In this document: positions 9,113-16,508 of the stretch, one piece after another
Layout: each line of letters starts with the position of its first letter
How positions within the stretch are numbered: the stretch's first letter is position 1
The notes under the pieces: generated by a model
What the model was told of the DNA's origin: nothing
Databases searched by the model: none
What the model saw: the letters and a program-made list of their open reading frames with translations, nothing else
Translations under genes and position numbers: made by a program
Assembly (NCBI RefSeq): GCF_001411475.1
Contig: NZ_LLWH01000187.1
Span: 41,213-105,212, forward strand
Reading direction: 5' to 3'
From: Pseudomonas endophytica
Lineage (GTDB): Bacteria; Pseudomonadota; Gammaproteobacteria; Pseudomonadales; Pseudomonadaceae
Length of the DNA: 64,000 bases

Positions 9113-9189
9113 AGTCGTCGCTGTCGAAGAATGAGGCTGCGATAGGGTACGAGGTGCCCCCTCATCGCGGCCTTCGCTCGCCAGCGACT
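9113..9189. repeat. Imperfect inverted repeat between convergent genes
   Basis: The arms agtcgtcgctg...gaggctgcgat and atcgcggcc...cgccagcgact pair imperfectly. It fills the gap between the TctA-type gene and the receptor gene and probably works as a terminator-like stem or decayed REP. Confidence 0.5.
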
Positions 9190-9216
9190 ACAAATCATCG
9201 GGAACTGCAGCGCTAA

Positions 9217-11643
9217 TTAAAACTCCCAGCGGGTGTTGAGCATCACATTGCGCGGATCGCCGTAGTAGGCGGTGTTATAGAAGCCAATGTTGGTGTAGTA
9301 CTTCTTGTCGAACAGGTTGTTGACGTTCAAGGTCGTGGACAAGTTGTCGGTGACTTGGTAACGCGCCATCGCGTCGACCACCCAGTAGGCATCCTGCGAA
9401 AATTCCTGATACTGAGCCTTGGTGCGGTTGTAGATGTTCTGCCAACTGCGGCTCTGCCAGCGAGCGCCGCCGCCGATAGTCAGACGATCCAAGGGGCCCT
9501 TAAATTTGTAACTGGTAAAGGCACTCAACTGGTCCTGTGGCTCCCAAGTCGAGATTTTCTCGTCTTGGCTGTCGCGGATGATCTTGTGCGTGTAACCGGC
9601 TTGAGCCTGCCAGCCCGGTGCCAACTCGCCAGACAGTTCGGCTTCAAAGCCCTTGGCTTTAGCTTTAGTGCCGATTGAGGCGTACAAAATGGATGGGTTG
9701 GTGGGGGCGGCGTTGTACTCAGCATCGGGTTCTGCGCGGTTATCTTCGTGCACTTCGAAATAAGCCAAGCTGGTGTTCAGCCTGCCGTCGTAGAACTCAC
9801 CTTTGATTCCCACCTCGTAGTTTTTGCCTTCATCGGGTTCCAGCACCTTGTTCTCACGGTCGCGGTTGTAGGTCTGCGGCATGAAAATATAGCTGTAGCT
9901 GGCATAAGCGGTGAAGTTGTCATTGAGGTCATACGTCACACCCACATACGGAACGACTCTGCCTGTTTCACTGGATTGGTAATCGCCGGTCAGTTTGTAG
10001 TTGGCGATTCGGCTGCCCAGCAGCAGGTTCAATTCATCGGTCAGGTTAAAGCGCACCGTGAAATAGCTGGCGGTTTGACGGGTTGTGGTGTCGTTGTACT
10101 GGGTTGGGGCGCCCCAGTCTGGCTCAGGGATTTCACCGTCGAAGTTCCAGAAGTCGATGACTTTATTGCCGTTTACAAAGGTCGGGTTGCCGTAGTCCTT
10201 GCCTTTCCAATGAGCGCTGGACGCCGAGGCACCAATCACCAATTCATGCTCACGCCCGCCCAAACTGAAGGGGCCGCTGAAGTAAGCGTCGGCGGCGTCA
10301 GTGCGGGTGTTGCCCGTGAATTTGTTGGCATACACCGACGACAAACCCGTCGCAGGGAAGGGGCCGTCCATGACCGAACCCAACGGCGCGTCATAGCTGT
10401 TGATCTGGTGGGTCAGCTGAGCCTTGCCGACCCAGCCATTGTCGAAACTGTGCTCCAAGGTTGAAAACACGCTTTGGGTGGTTTGCTCCCAGCGGCTCCA
10501 TTTGGCCCCGTTGTTATAGGAACGTTTAACGTCGATACGCTCGCCATTGCGGTCAAACAACGGACGACTGCCCGACCAGCCTGAGCTACGAGGGTCATTG
10601 TTTTGATAATCGAAGCCCACCGTCAGCAGGGTGTCATCGCTCAGATCGGCTTCGAGCGTGCCAAAGTAAACCCCGGTTTTTCGCTCATAGCGCTCCATAA
10701 ACGAGTGCTTATCTTGATAGGCAGCCACGGCTCGCCCGCGCACGTTGCCGCTGTCAGTCAGCGGGCCGCTGACGTCGACTTGTGAGCGATAGTTGTCCCA
10801 ACTGCCAGCGCCTAGTTCAACACTGGCTTTGAAGTCGCGGGTTGGTTTTTTGCGGATCAGGTTGATCGTAGCGCCTGGGGCACCGGCGCCAGTCAGCAAG
10901 CCGGTTGCGCCCTTGAGTACCTCCACACGGTCATAAATCGCCATGTCGCTGAGGGTTTGCCCCGATGAATAGGCCGAGTTGCGCAAGGTAGGGATGCCGT
11001 CGTACTGGAAGTTCTCGACCGAAAAACCTCGCGCGTAATAGTTAGTGCGTTCGCTGTCGAAGGTCGAGACGGTGATACCCGGTGTATGACGCATGACGTC
11101 GTCGATGGCGTTAAGGCCAAAATCGTCCATGTGCTGGCGGGTAATAACGCTGATCGACTGCGGTGTTTCCCGCGGCGACAACACCATCCGCGTGGCCGTG
11201 GCGATAGTGCCGGGTGTATACGAGCCACTGCCTTCAGTGATGGTTCCCAACTGGTTAGAGGTGACTTGGGTCGATTGCAATTGCAACGGCCCGTCGCCTA
11301 ACGACGGCTTGGCGATGACACGATAACCTGCGCCCTCACTGATGGCTTGCAGCCCCACTGGCGCAAGCAGTTGTTCCAAACCGTCGGCCACGACGAACTG
11401 CCCATTGAGGCCGTTGCTCTGAACGCCCGTGGTCAGCGCCGAGTCCACCGCGATCATCACCCCGGCTTGTTGACCAAAGCTGCCCAGCACTTGGTCTAGG
11501 CTGGCGGGGGCAATAGTAAAGGACTGGCTTTGGCTCTGGGTGCTGACCGTTGCAGCCTGCGCCAGAGAGCCGGTGGCGGTCAGGGTTAAACCCAATAAAA
11601 CGCTGCGTAAAGCGCTGGCAAGGGGCGTAAGTCGGATGTGCAT
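9217..11643 (-). CDS. TonB-dependent siderophore receptor with STN signalling domain (FpvA type)
   Basis: An 808-residue outer-membrane receptor. The start at 11643 places a signal peptide (ALRSVLLGLTLTATGSLAQA) at the N-terminus. Next come an STN domain (about 50-115: FTIAPASLDQVLGSFGQQAG), the plug (about 150-270: SVITRQHMDDFGLN, DDVMRHTPGITVS, YYARGFSVENFQYDGIP, GATGLLTGAGAPGATINLIRKKP) and a 22-strand-type barrel ending in the C-terminal aromatic WEF. Such receptors import ferric siderophores with TonB energy and signal to FecR-type anti-sigma regulators through the STN domain. The matching FecR and sigma genes lie directly upstream on the same strand. It is clearly paralogous to the receptor at 16509. 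The siderophore cannot be told. Confidence 0.95.
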   Translation of the reverse strand: MHIRLTPLASALRSVLLGLTLTATGSLAQAATVSTQSQSQSFTIAPASLDQVLGSFGQQAGVMIAVDSALTTGVQSNGLNGQFVVADGLEQLLAPVGLQAISEGAGYRVIAKPSLGDGPLQLQSTQVTSNQLGTITEGSGSYTPGTIATATRMVLSPRETPQSISVITRQHMDDFGLNAIDDVMRHTPGITVSTFDSERTNYYARGFSVENFQYDGIPTLRNSAYSSGQTLSDMAIYDRVEVLKGATGLLTGAGAPGATINLIRKKPTRDFKASVELGAGSWDNYRSQVDVSGPLTDSGNVRGRAVAAYQDKHSFMERYERKTGVYFGTLEADLSDDTLLTVGFDYQNNDPRSSGWSGSRPLFDRNGERIDVKRSYNNGAKWSRWEQTTQSVFSTLEHSFDNGWVGKAQLTHQINSYDAPLGSVMDGPFPATGLSSVYANKFTGNTRTDAADAYFSGPFSLGGREHELVIGASASSAHWKGKDYGNPTFVNGNKVIDFWNFDGEIPEPDWGAPTQYNDTTTRQTASYFTVRFNLTDELNLLLGSRIANYKLTGDYQSSETGRVVPYVGVTYDLNDNFTAYASYSYIFMPQTYNRDRENKVLEPDEGKNYEVGIKGEFYDGRLNTSLAYFEVHEDNRAEPDAEYNAAPTNPSILYASIGTKAKAKGFEAELSGELAPGWQAQAGYTHKIIRDSQDEKISTWEPQDQLSAFTSYKFKGPLDRLTIGGGARWQSRSWQNIYNRTKAQYQEFSQDAYWVVDAMARYQVTDNLSTTLNVNNLFDKKYYTNIGFYNTAYYGDPRNVMLNTRWEF

Positions 11644-11728
11644 AGTGACTGTCCATGTGTGAGAAGGGGCGGCGGTGCGCTGTTTTTCAGCGTCTTCCCT
11701 GAACCTGATGCACGAGATCGAAAAAACT

Positions 11729-11752
11729 GCCGTTGACACAGAAAAAAATTTA
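11729..11752 (-). promoter_or_regulatory. Candidate ECF sigma promoter of the first receptor
   Basis: On the minus strand TAAAT is followed after 15 bases by CGGC, 86 bases before the receptor ATG. The second receptor gene carries AAAAT-N15-CGGC in the same place, and AAATTTT-N11-ACGGC is exactly conserved between the two. This resembles the TAAAT-N16/17-CGT box used by PvdS/FpvI-type sigma factors, an established pattern, though the spacing here is shorter. Confidence 0.5.
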
Positions 11753-11753
11753 A

Positions 11754-12734
11754 TCAGGCAGGCACTACATTGGCCCAATAGCCAAACACCCGCTGTACGC
11801 GAATCGGCAAGACGCGGGTGAGCAGCGCGAGGCTGGCGTCTGGGTGGTCAATCGAGAACGAGCCTGATACCTGCAAGGCGCTAACCACCGGATCGCAGCG
11901 CAATACGCCACGGCGATAACGGTTGAGCTGAGCAATGACCTGTGCCAATGGCATGCGTTCAGCGATTAAAAGACCGTCGACCCAAGCAGTCGAGGCCGCA
12001 ATAACCTGTGTCGGCTCACCACTCCAATGGCTGCTAAATGTCAGTTGCTGGCCGGCTTGCAGACTAATGCGGTCTGCGCGACCTTGCTCAATTGACGCGC
12101 TGCCTGCGAGTACTTGCACCTGAGTTCCAGGTTGATCAGGCAATCCTTGGCTAACGATTAGCCGTGAGTATGGAGCGGGATGAATACGTCCATTAGCGGT
12201 CTGTACTGTGGCGTCGGGTGTCTTGTAATTGGACAGTAAAACTCTGCCCAGGTTGAGCTTCAGGTTAAGACCCGCGGCGCTAGCTTGAGTGTCGAGCGCG
12301 GTATGGGTGTCAAGCGTGAGCCCCACGCCATCGCTGAGTGACACCGTGCGGCGCTCACCGATGGCGGTGTGGTAGTCACTGAACAGCTGCGGTAGCAGCA
12401 CGCGCTCATGCACACTCACGCCCGTAGCCATGACCACTCCAAGGCCAGCAAAGCCTTTGAGCAAGCTGCGTCGTGAAGTGGCATGCCGCGCCTTAAGCAG
12501 GCGGCGAGCGCTTTCGGGGGCGATGAGTTGCGCACTTTCGCGTACATCGCGGTTCAGCCCGGTGAGTCGCTGCCAAGCAGCTTCATGCACCGCCGATTGC
12601 TTGCGCCAATGGTGGCAAGCCATGCGTTCAGTTTCGCTGCACACGCCCGATTGCAGGGTGACCATCCACAGCATGGCCTGCTCGACTACGTCCTGATCCA
12701 AAGCTTGCGCGTTGGCGCTTTCGAACAGGCTCAC
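11754..12734 (-). CDS. FecR-family transmembrane anti-sigma/regulator
   Basis: A 326-residue FecR-type protein starting at GTG and overlapping the sigma gene stop by 4 bases. The N-terminal cytoplasmic part (DUF4880: AMLWMVTLQSG, HHWRKQSAVHEAAWQRL) binds the ECF factor. A membrane segment near residues 92-112 is preceded by a twin-arginine motif SRRSLLKGFAGLG; Tat-dependent insertion is known for FecR proteins. The periplasmic FecR domain follows (RRTVSLSDGVGLTLDTHTAL), then a C-terminal STN-like part (RYRRGVLRCDPVVSALQVSG). It passes the receptor-occupied signal to the sigma factor encoded just upstream. Confidence 0.93.
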   Translation of the reverse strand: MSLFESANAQALDQDVVEQAMLWMVTLQSGVCSETERMACHHWRKQSAVHEAAWQRLTGLNRDVRESAQLIAPESARRLLKARHATSRRSLLKGFAGLGVVMATGVSVHERVLLPQLFSDYHTAIGERRTVSLSDGVGLTLDTHTALDTQASAAGLNLKLNLGRVLLSNYKTPDATVQTANGRIHPAPYSRLIVSQGLPDQPGTQVQVLAGSASIEQGRADRISLQAGQQLTFSSHWSGEPTQVIAASTAWVDGLLIAERMPLAQVIAQLNRYRRGVLRCDPVVSALQVSGSFSIDHPDASLALLTRVLPIRVQRVFGYWANVVPA

Positions 12735-13240
12735 GCTGCGTAGACCGCGCTGTAACAGTGACGGTAAGCCTTAAGCATGGCCTTTTGCACCACGTTAACC
12801 GTGAGGTCCATGCGCTCAGCGATTTGCGGGTAGGTCAGGCCGTCTAGTTGCGAGAGCAAAAATACTTCTCGCACTTTACTTCCAAGTCCATCCAGCACTT
12901 GGCCCACCGCGTCCAACGCCTCAAGCACCAGCAGACGCGCCTCTGGGGAGGGCACATGTTCGGGCTCCAGCGCCGTCAATGATTCCATGTAAGCGCGTTC
13001 TAATGCCTGGCGTCGGAAGTACTGACCACATAAGCGACTGGCGATAGTGGTCAAGTAAGCGCGCGGTTCGCGCAGCGAGGGGTGGGTGTCGGTGCGCAGC
13101 ATTCGCACAAAGGTATCTTGCGCCAAGTCCAGAGCCTGCTCTTGATTACCTAATTTTCGGCGTAACAGTTGCACCACCCAGCCATGGTGCTGGACGTACA
13201 ACTCACCTATAACGCTGTGTGTGGAAGAGGATGGATGCAT
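12731..13240 (-). CDS. ECF RNA polymerase sigma factor, FecI/FpvI type
   Basis: A 169-residue iron-starvation sigma factor. Region 2 holds LYVQHHGWVVQLLRRKLGN and DLAQDTFVRML; region 4 holds REVFLLSQLDGLTYPQIAERM with helix-turn-helix continuation LTVNVVQKAMLKAY. The ATG at 13240 is chosen because the alternative TTG at 13279 lies inside a Fur-box-like palindrome that should be at or upstream of the transcription start. It heads the sigma-FecR-receptor set. Iron-loaded Fur represses it; when active it should drive the receptor promoter. Confidence 0.92.
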   Translation of the reverse strand: MHPSSSTHSVIGELYVQHHGWVVQLLRRKLGNQEQALDLAQDTFVRMLRTDTHPSLREPRAYLTTIASRLCGQYFRRQALERAYMESLTALEPEHVPSPEARLLVLEALDAVGQVLDGLGSKVREVFLLSQLDGLTYPQIAERMDLTVNVVQKAMLKAYRHCYSAVYAA

Positions 13241-13277
13241 GGAGAGCAATTCCGGTGCGGACACTGACAAGGATCGC

Positions 13278-13296
13278 AATGATAGCGCTTCTCATT
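13278..13296. promoter_or_regulatory. Fur box upstream of the first sigma gene
   Basis: AATGATAGCGCTTCTCATT matches the Fur array AATGATAATCATTATCATT at 14 of 19 positions by eye and is a near palindrome. Its place 38 bases before the chosen ATG fits Fur repression of an iron-starvation sigma gene. Confidence 0.7.
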
Positions 13297-13406
13297 AACG
13301 CGCGCCTGGAATGTTTCCTACGCTCGGTGTAAGACGTTGGAGTGATAGGCCATGTGTAAGGGTATTATCGGCTCAGCCCCGAGCGGGAATGTGTTGAAAG
13401 ATCAAG

Positions 13407-14432
13407 ATGGATGGAATCGTGGTGGAACGTCGTCAATTCAGCACCGGCATGCAAGGCAAAAACCTGCGCTATCTCTCAAGGTATCCCGACGAAGTACGGC
13501 CAAGTGTGCGCGTCGGTTTTGTCCTGCTTGAGCACTTCTCGCTACCCGCGTTTACTCAGGCGTTGGATGCGCTCATCACTGCTAATTTGTTGCGCACCGG
13601 GTTGTTTGAGACTCAGACGTTCGGCTTGGCTGAAGGTGAGGTTGTCAGCGATCTAGGGTTGGTTATACGGCCAGACCAGTCACTTAACGCGGCACGGCTC
13701 AATGATTTGGATTTACTGATGGTGTGTGGTGGCTATCGCACAGAACTCAAGCGGGATGCGCACTTCAATCAATTGCTCGTCACGGCTGCGCAGTTGGATA
13801 TCAGTCTGGCCGGCTTGTGGAATGGCGCATGGTTTCTCGGCAGTGCAGGTTTACTGGAGGGTTACCGCTGTGCGATACACCCAGAGCATCGACCGGCGCT
13901 GGCAGAAGTGTCCAAGACCGCGAACGTCACCAGTGAGCCCTTTGTAATTGACCGTGATCGGCTAACAGCCTCCAGCCCATCCGGGGCTATTCAGATGGCG
14001 CTGGCTTGGATCAAAAGCTTGCATGACAAGGCATTGGTTGAGGGCGTTGAAGACATTCTGGCGTTTGAGGAGTCGCGTTATCGACGCATCAAACCGACGC
14101 AAAAGATCAGTGTCAGCGCACCCTTGCGCGAGGTGTTGAAACTAATGGATGCGAACCTTGAAGACCCCCTCGAACTGGAACAGTTAGCGGTGTACGCAGG
14201 TCGTTCGCGTCGTCAGCTCGAAAGGCTGTTCAAGGAGCAGCTGGGCACCACGCCACAGCGTTACTACATGGAGCTGCGGATTACTGAGGCTAGGCGGCTG
14301 TTACAACACACTGAGCTGTCGCAGGTCGATGTGCTGGTGGCCTGCGGTTTTGTTTCGCCCAGCCATTTCAGCAAGTGTTATAGCGCTTACTTTGGCTACC
14401 GGCCGTCTAAAGAAAAGCGTTGGATTAAATAG
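13407..14432 (+). CDS. GlxA-type AraC-family regulator with DJ-1/PfpI domain
   Basis: A 341-residue regulator. Residues 30-195 form a DJ-1/PfpI (class I glutamine amidotransferase-like) domain: VRVGFVLLEHFSLPAFTQAL, LLMVCGGYRTELK and LAGLWNGAWFLGSAGLL, in which the nucleophile position of the enzymes is not a recognisable Cys. The C-terminal 100 residues are an AraC HTH pair (LEQLAVYAGRSRRQLERLFK and CGFVSPSHFSKCYSAYFG). It belongs to the GbdR/CdhR/ArgR-like family, which often control amine or amino-acid catabolism. The outer-membrane barrel and Ntn-hydrolase genes follow in the same direction and are the likely targets. Confidence 0.9.
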   Translation: MDGIVVERRQFSTGMQGKNLRYLSRYPDEVRPSVRVGFVLLEHFSLPAFTQALDALITANLLRTGLFETQTFGLAEGEVVSDLGLVIRPDQSLNAARLNDLDLLMVCGGYRTELKRDAHFNQLLVTAAQLDISLAGLWNGAWFLGSAGLLEGYRCAIHPEHRPALAEVSKTANVTSEPFVIDRDRLTASSPSGAIQMALAWIKSLHDKALVEGVEDILAFEESRYRRIKPTQKISVSAPLREVLKLMDANLEDPLELEQLAVYAGRSRRQLERLFKEQLGTTPQRYYMELRITEARRLLQHTELSQVDVLVACGFVSPSHFSKCYSAYFGYRPSKEKRWIK

Positions 14433-14523
14433 CCTTGTTTGGCTGGGCTTGGTAACGGTTCAGCCTTGTTGTGCTATATACAGTGGTTAAAATTTAGAAC
14501 TTGCAGTCAGGAAGACGAAAGCG

Positions 14524-15357
14524 ATGACACTGAGGCTAGTTGCGGCTAAGCAGATGTTCAGAATGATGTGCATGGCTTGGCCTTTGTTAGGCATTTACTC
14601 AACCGCGCAGGCTGAAGAGCCTACGGCCAAAACCAGTGCTGAGAGTGATGAATGGCTGGTGCTGGTAAGCCCCTTTGTTTGGGCGCCGTCCATGAATGGC
14701 CAAGTCGCGCTGGGCGGGGTAGATGCCAAGGCGGATGTGGGGTTCCGCGAGATTTTCAATAATATAAACCGAGTCTTTATGGGTAACGTGGAGGTGACTA
14801 ACCGCACGTTGGGTTTCTATCTGGACGGTGTCTACGCCAAGACCAGCCAGTCTGAAAGGGCATACGGCCAAAAAATCGGCCTCGACATTACCCAAAGCAC
14901 CTTGGCCGGGGGTGTTTACTACCGTGTCTATGAGTACGCGTTAGGCGGTAACACGGTATTTGGCGAGCCTCGCACGTGGCGGATTGAACCGACCGCAGGG
15001 CTGCGCTGGACGAGGATCACAACCAAGGTCGACATCGACCCAGTCGGCTTCAGCACCAAGAAAAAAACCGAGTGGACTGACCCGTTTGTCGGGGTGCGCA
15101 TGCAAGCGGACCTGACCGATCGCTGGACGTTGTCTGGTGCGGCGGACACCGGCGGCTTTGATACCTCCTCCAAGAAAACCTACAACGCCCAAGCTTACCT
15201 CGGCTACCGAACGTTCCTGTTCGAGCACCCGACCATTGTGCGGGTCGGTTATCGAGTGTTGGCGCAGGAGTATCGAACCCGGGACTTTACCGGTAACACC
15301 TTCAAATATGATGTGACTCAGCGCGGCCCGGTGCTGGGTTTGTCCATGCGTTTCTAA
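14524..15357 (+). CDS. Outer-membrane beta-barrel protein, function unknown
   Basis: A 277-residue protein with a hydrophobic N-terminal export signal ending near STAQA-E. The rest is rich in alternating aromatic/polar stretches (WLVLVSPFVWAPSMNGQVA, LGFYLDGVYAKTS, TAGLRWTRIT, FVGVRMQADLT) and ends in GPVLGLSMRF, a terminal Phe typical of barrels recognised by Bam. Length suggests a small 8-10-strand barrel of the OmpW/OmpA-like class. AGGAAG precedes the ATG. It lies 24 bases before the Ntn hydrolase gene, so both are likely one operon; it could pass the hydrolase's substrate or product. No specific family is recognised. Confidence 0.75.
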   Translation: MTLRLVAAKQMFRMMCMAWPLLGIYSTAQAEEPTAKTSAESDEWLVLVSPFVWAPSMNGQVALGGVDAKADVGFREIFNNINRVFMGNVEVTNRTLGFYLDGVYAKTSQSERAYGQKIGLDITQSTLAGGVYYRVYEYALGGNTVFGEPRTWRIEPTAGLRWTRITTKVDIDPVGFSTKKKTEWTDPFVGVRMQADLTDRWTLSGAADTGGFDTSSKKTYNAQAYLGYRTFLFEHPTIVRVGYRVLAQEYRTRDFTGNTFKYDVTQRGPVLGLSMRF

Positions 15358-15381
15358 TGTGTTTATGCAAGGATCAATGGA

Positions 15382-16437
15382 ATGAAAAAGCCTGTTCTCA
15401 AAGCTCTAGTGTTGGCGGTCTCAGGGTTCGCTTTATCGCTGCCATTTGCACAAGCCTGCACCCGCTTGGTGTATTTAGGTGACGACCAAAGGGTGATCAC
15501 CGCCCGTTCAATGGACTGGAAAACAGACGTCGCGACGAACTTGTGGGTGTTTCCAAAGGGCATGCAGCGTAATGGTGAAGTTGGGCCTACGTCTGTGAAA
15601 TGGACCTCCAAATACGGCAGTTTGATTGCCAGCGGTTATGACATCTCAACCACCGACGGGGTCAATGAAGCCGGTCTGGCGGCCAACGTATTGTGGTTGG
15701 TGGAATCCGAGTATCCCACCTACAGCAAAGACAAACCGGGTTTGAGCATTGCGGCTTGGGCGCAGTACGTACTGGACAACTTCAGTACGGTGGCCGAAGC
15801 CGTTGAGGTACTCAAGACCGAGCCTTTCAACGTAGTAACCTCGCAAGTACCAGGTGAAAGCCGCTTGGCCACATTGCACCTTTCGATGTCCGATGCTTCG
15901 GGCGACAGCGCGATTATTGAATACATTGACGGCAAACAAGTCATCCACCACAGCCGCAAGTATCAGGTCATGACCAACTCACCGGCGTTCGCCGATCAGT
16001 TAGCCATGAACGCCTACTGGCAGGCGATTGGCGGCACCGTCATGCTGCCCGGCACCAACCGTTCAGCCGACCGCTTTGCCCGAGCGTCGTTTTACGTCAA
16101 CGCGGTGCCGCAAAATCAGGATGCGCGCTTGTCGTTGGCCAGCGTGTTCAGTGTGATTCGCAACGTCTCGGTGCCTTACGGCATTACCACGCCGGGTGAG
16201 CCAAATATCTCTTCGACGCGTTGGCGTTCTGTCATTGATCACAAGCAAGGCTTGTACTTTTTCGAGTCTGCCATCACCCCCAATACGTTTTGGGTAGACC
16301 TTAAAAAGCTGGACTTGTCGCAGGCCACTGGCAAAGTCAAAAAGCTTGATCTTGGACCGAATCAGAGCACTATCTTCTCCGGTGAAGTATCGAGCCGTTT
16401 TGAAGTCGCAGCGCCGTTCAAGTTTGAAGGTGCGTAA
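15382..16437 (+). CDS. Linear amide C-N hydrolase, penicillin V acylase/choloylglycine hydrolase family
   Basis: A 351-residue exported Ntn hydrolase. The signal peptide ends ..LPFAQA, immediately followed by Cys26, so signal cleavage would expose the catalytic N-terminal Cys. Counting from this Cys1, Arg17 and Asp20 (ITARSMDW) fall exactly at the positions used by penicillin V acylases and bile salt hydrolases; the family Asn (VMTNSP) and Arg (DRFARASF) are also present. Gram-negative members are periplasmic, cleave penicillin V poorly to well, and can deacylate long-chain N-acyl-homoserine lactones. Its neighbours are a barrel protein and two siderophore sets, so quorum-signal or lipopeptide/siderophore amide cleavage are plausible roles. 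Family confident, substrate unknown. Confidence 0.92.
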   Translation: MKKPVLKALVLAVSGFALSLPFAQACTRLVYLGDDQRVITARSMDWKTDVATNLWVFPKGMQRNGEVGPTSVKWTSKYGSLIASGYDISTTDGVNEAGLAANVLWLVESEYPTYSKDKPGLSIAAWAQYVLDNFSTVAEAVEVLKTEPFNVVTSQVPGESRLATLHLSMSDASGDSAIIEYIDGKQVIHHSRKYQVMTNSPAFADQLAMNAYWQAIGGTVMLPGTNRSADRFARASFYVNAVPQNQDARLSLASVFSVIRNVSVPYGITTPGEPNISSTRWRSVIDHKQGLYFFESAITPNTFWVDLKKLDLSQATGKVKKLDLGPNQSTIFSGEVSSRFEVAAPFKFEGA

Positions 16438-16448
16438 TACGCACCCGA

Positions 16449-16482
16449 CCCGCTATCTGTTGGGTGTTCAACAGATAGCGGG
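16449..16482. terminator. Perfect stem-loop between convergent genes
   Basis: CCCGCTATCTGTTG and its exact reverse complement enclose a 6-base loop (ggtgtt). It sits between the convergent hydrolase and receptor stops and is probably a bidirectional terminator, although no T-run follows. Confidence 0.65.
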
Positions 16483-16508
16483 CACGCTCACTCAAGGTGG
16501 TTAACGCG

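Noticed and set aside
9748..10464. A 238-codon plus-strand ORF opposite the first receptor gene
   Set aside because: It is the antisense shadow of a strongly conserved receptor barrel, has no ribosome site and reads as no known family.
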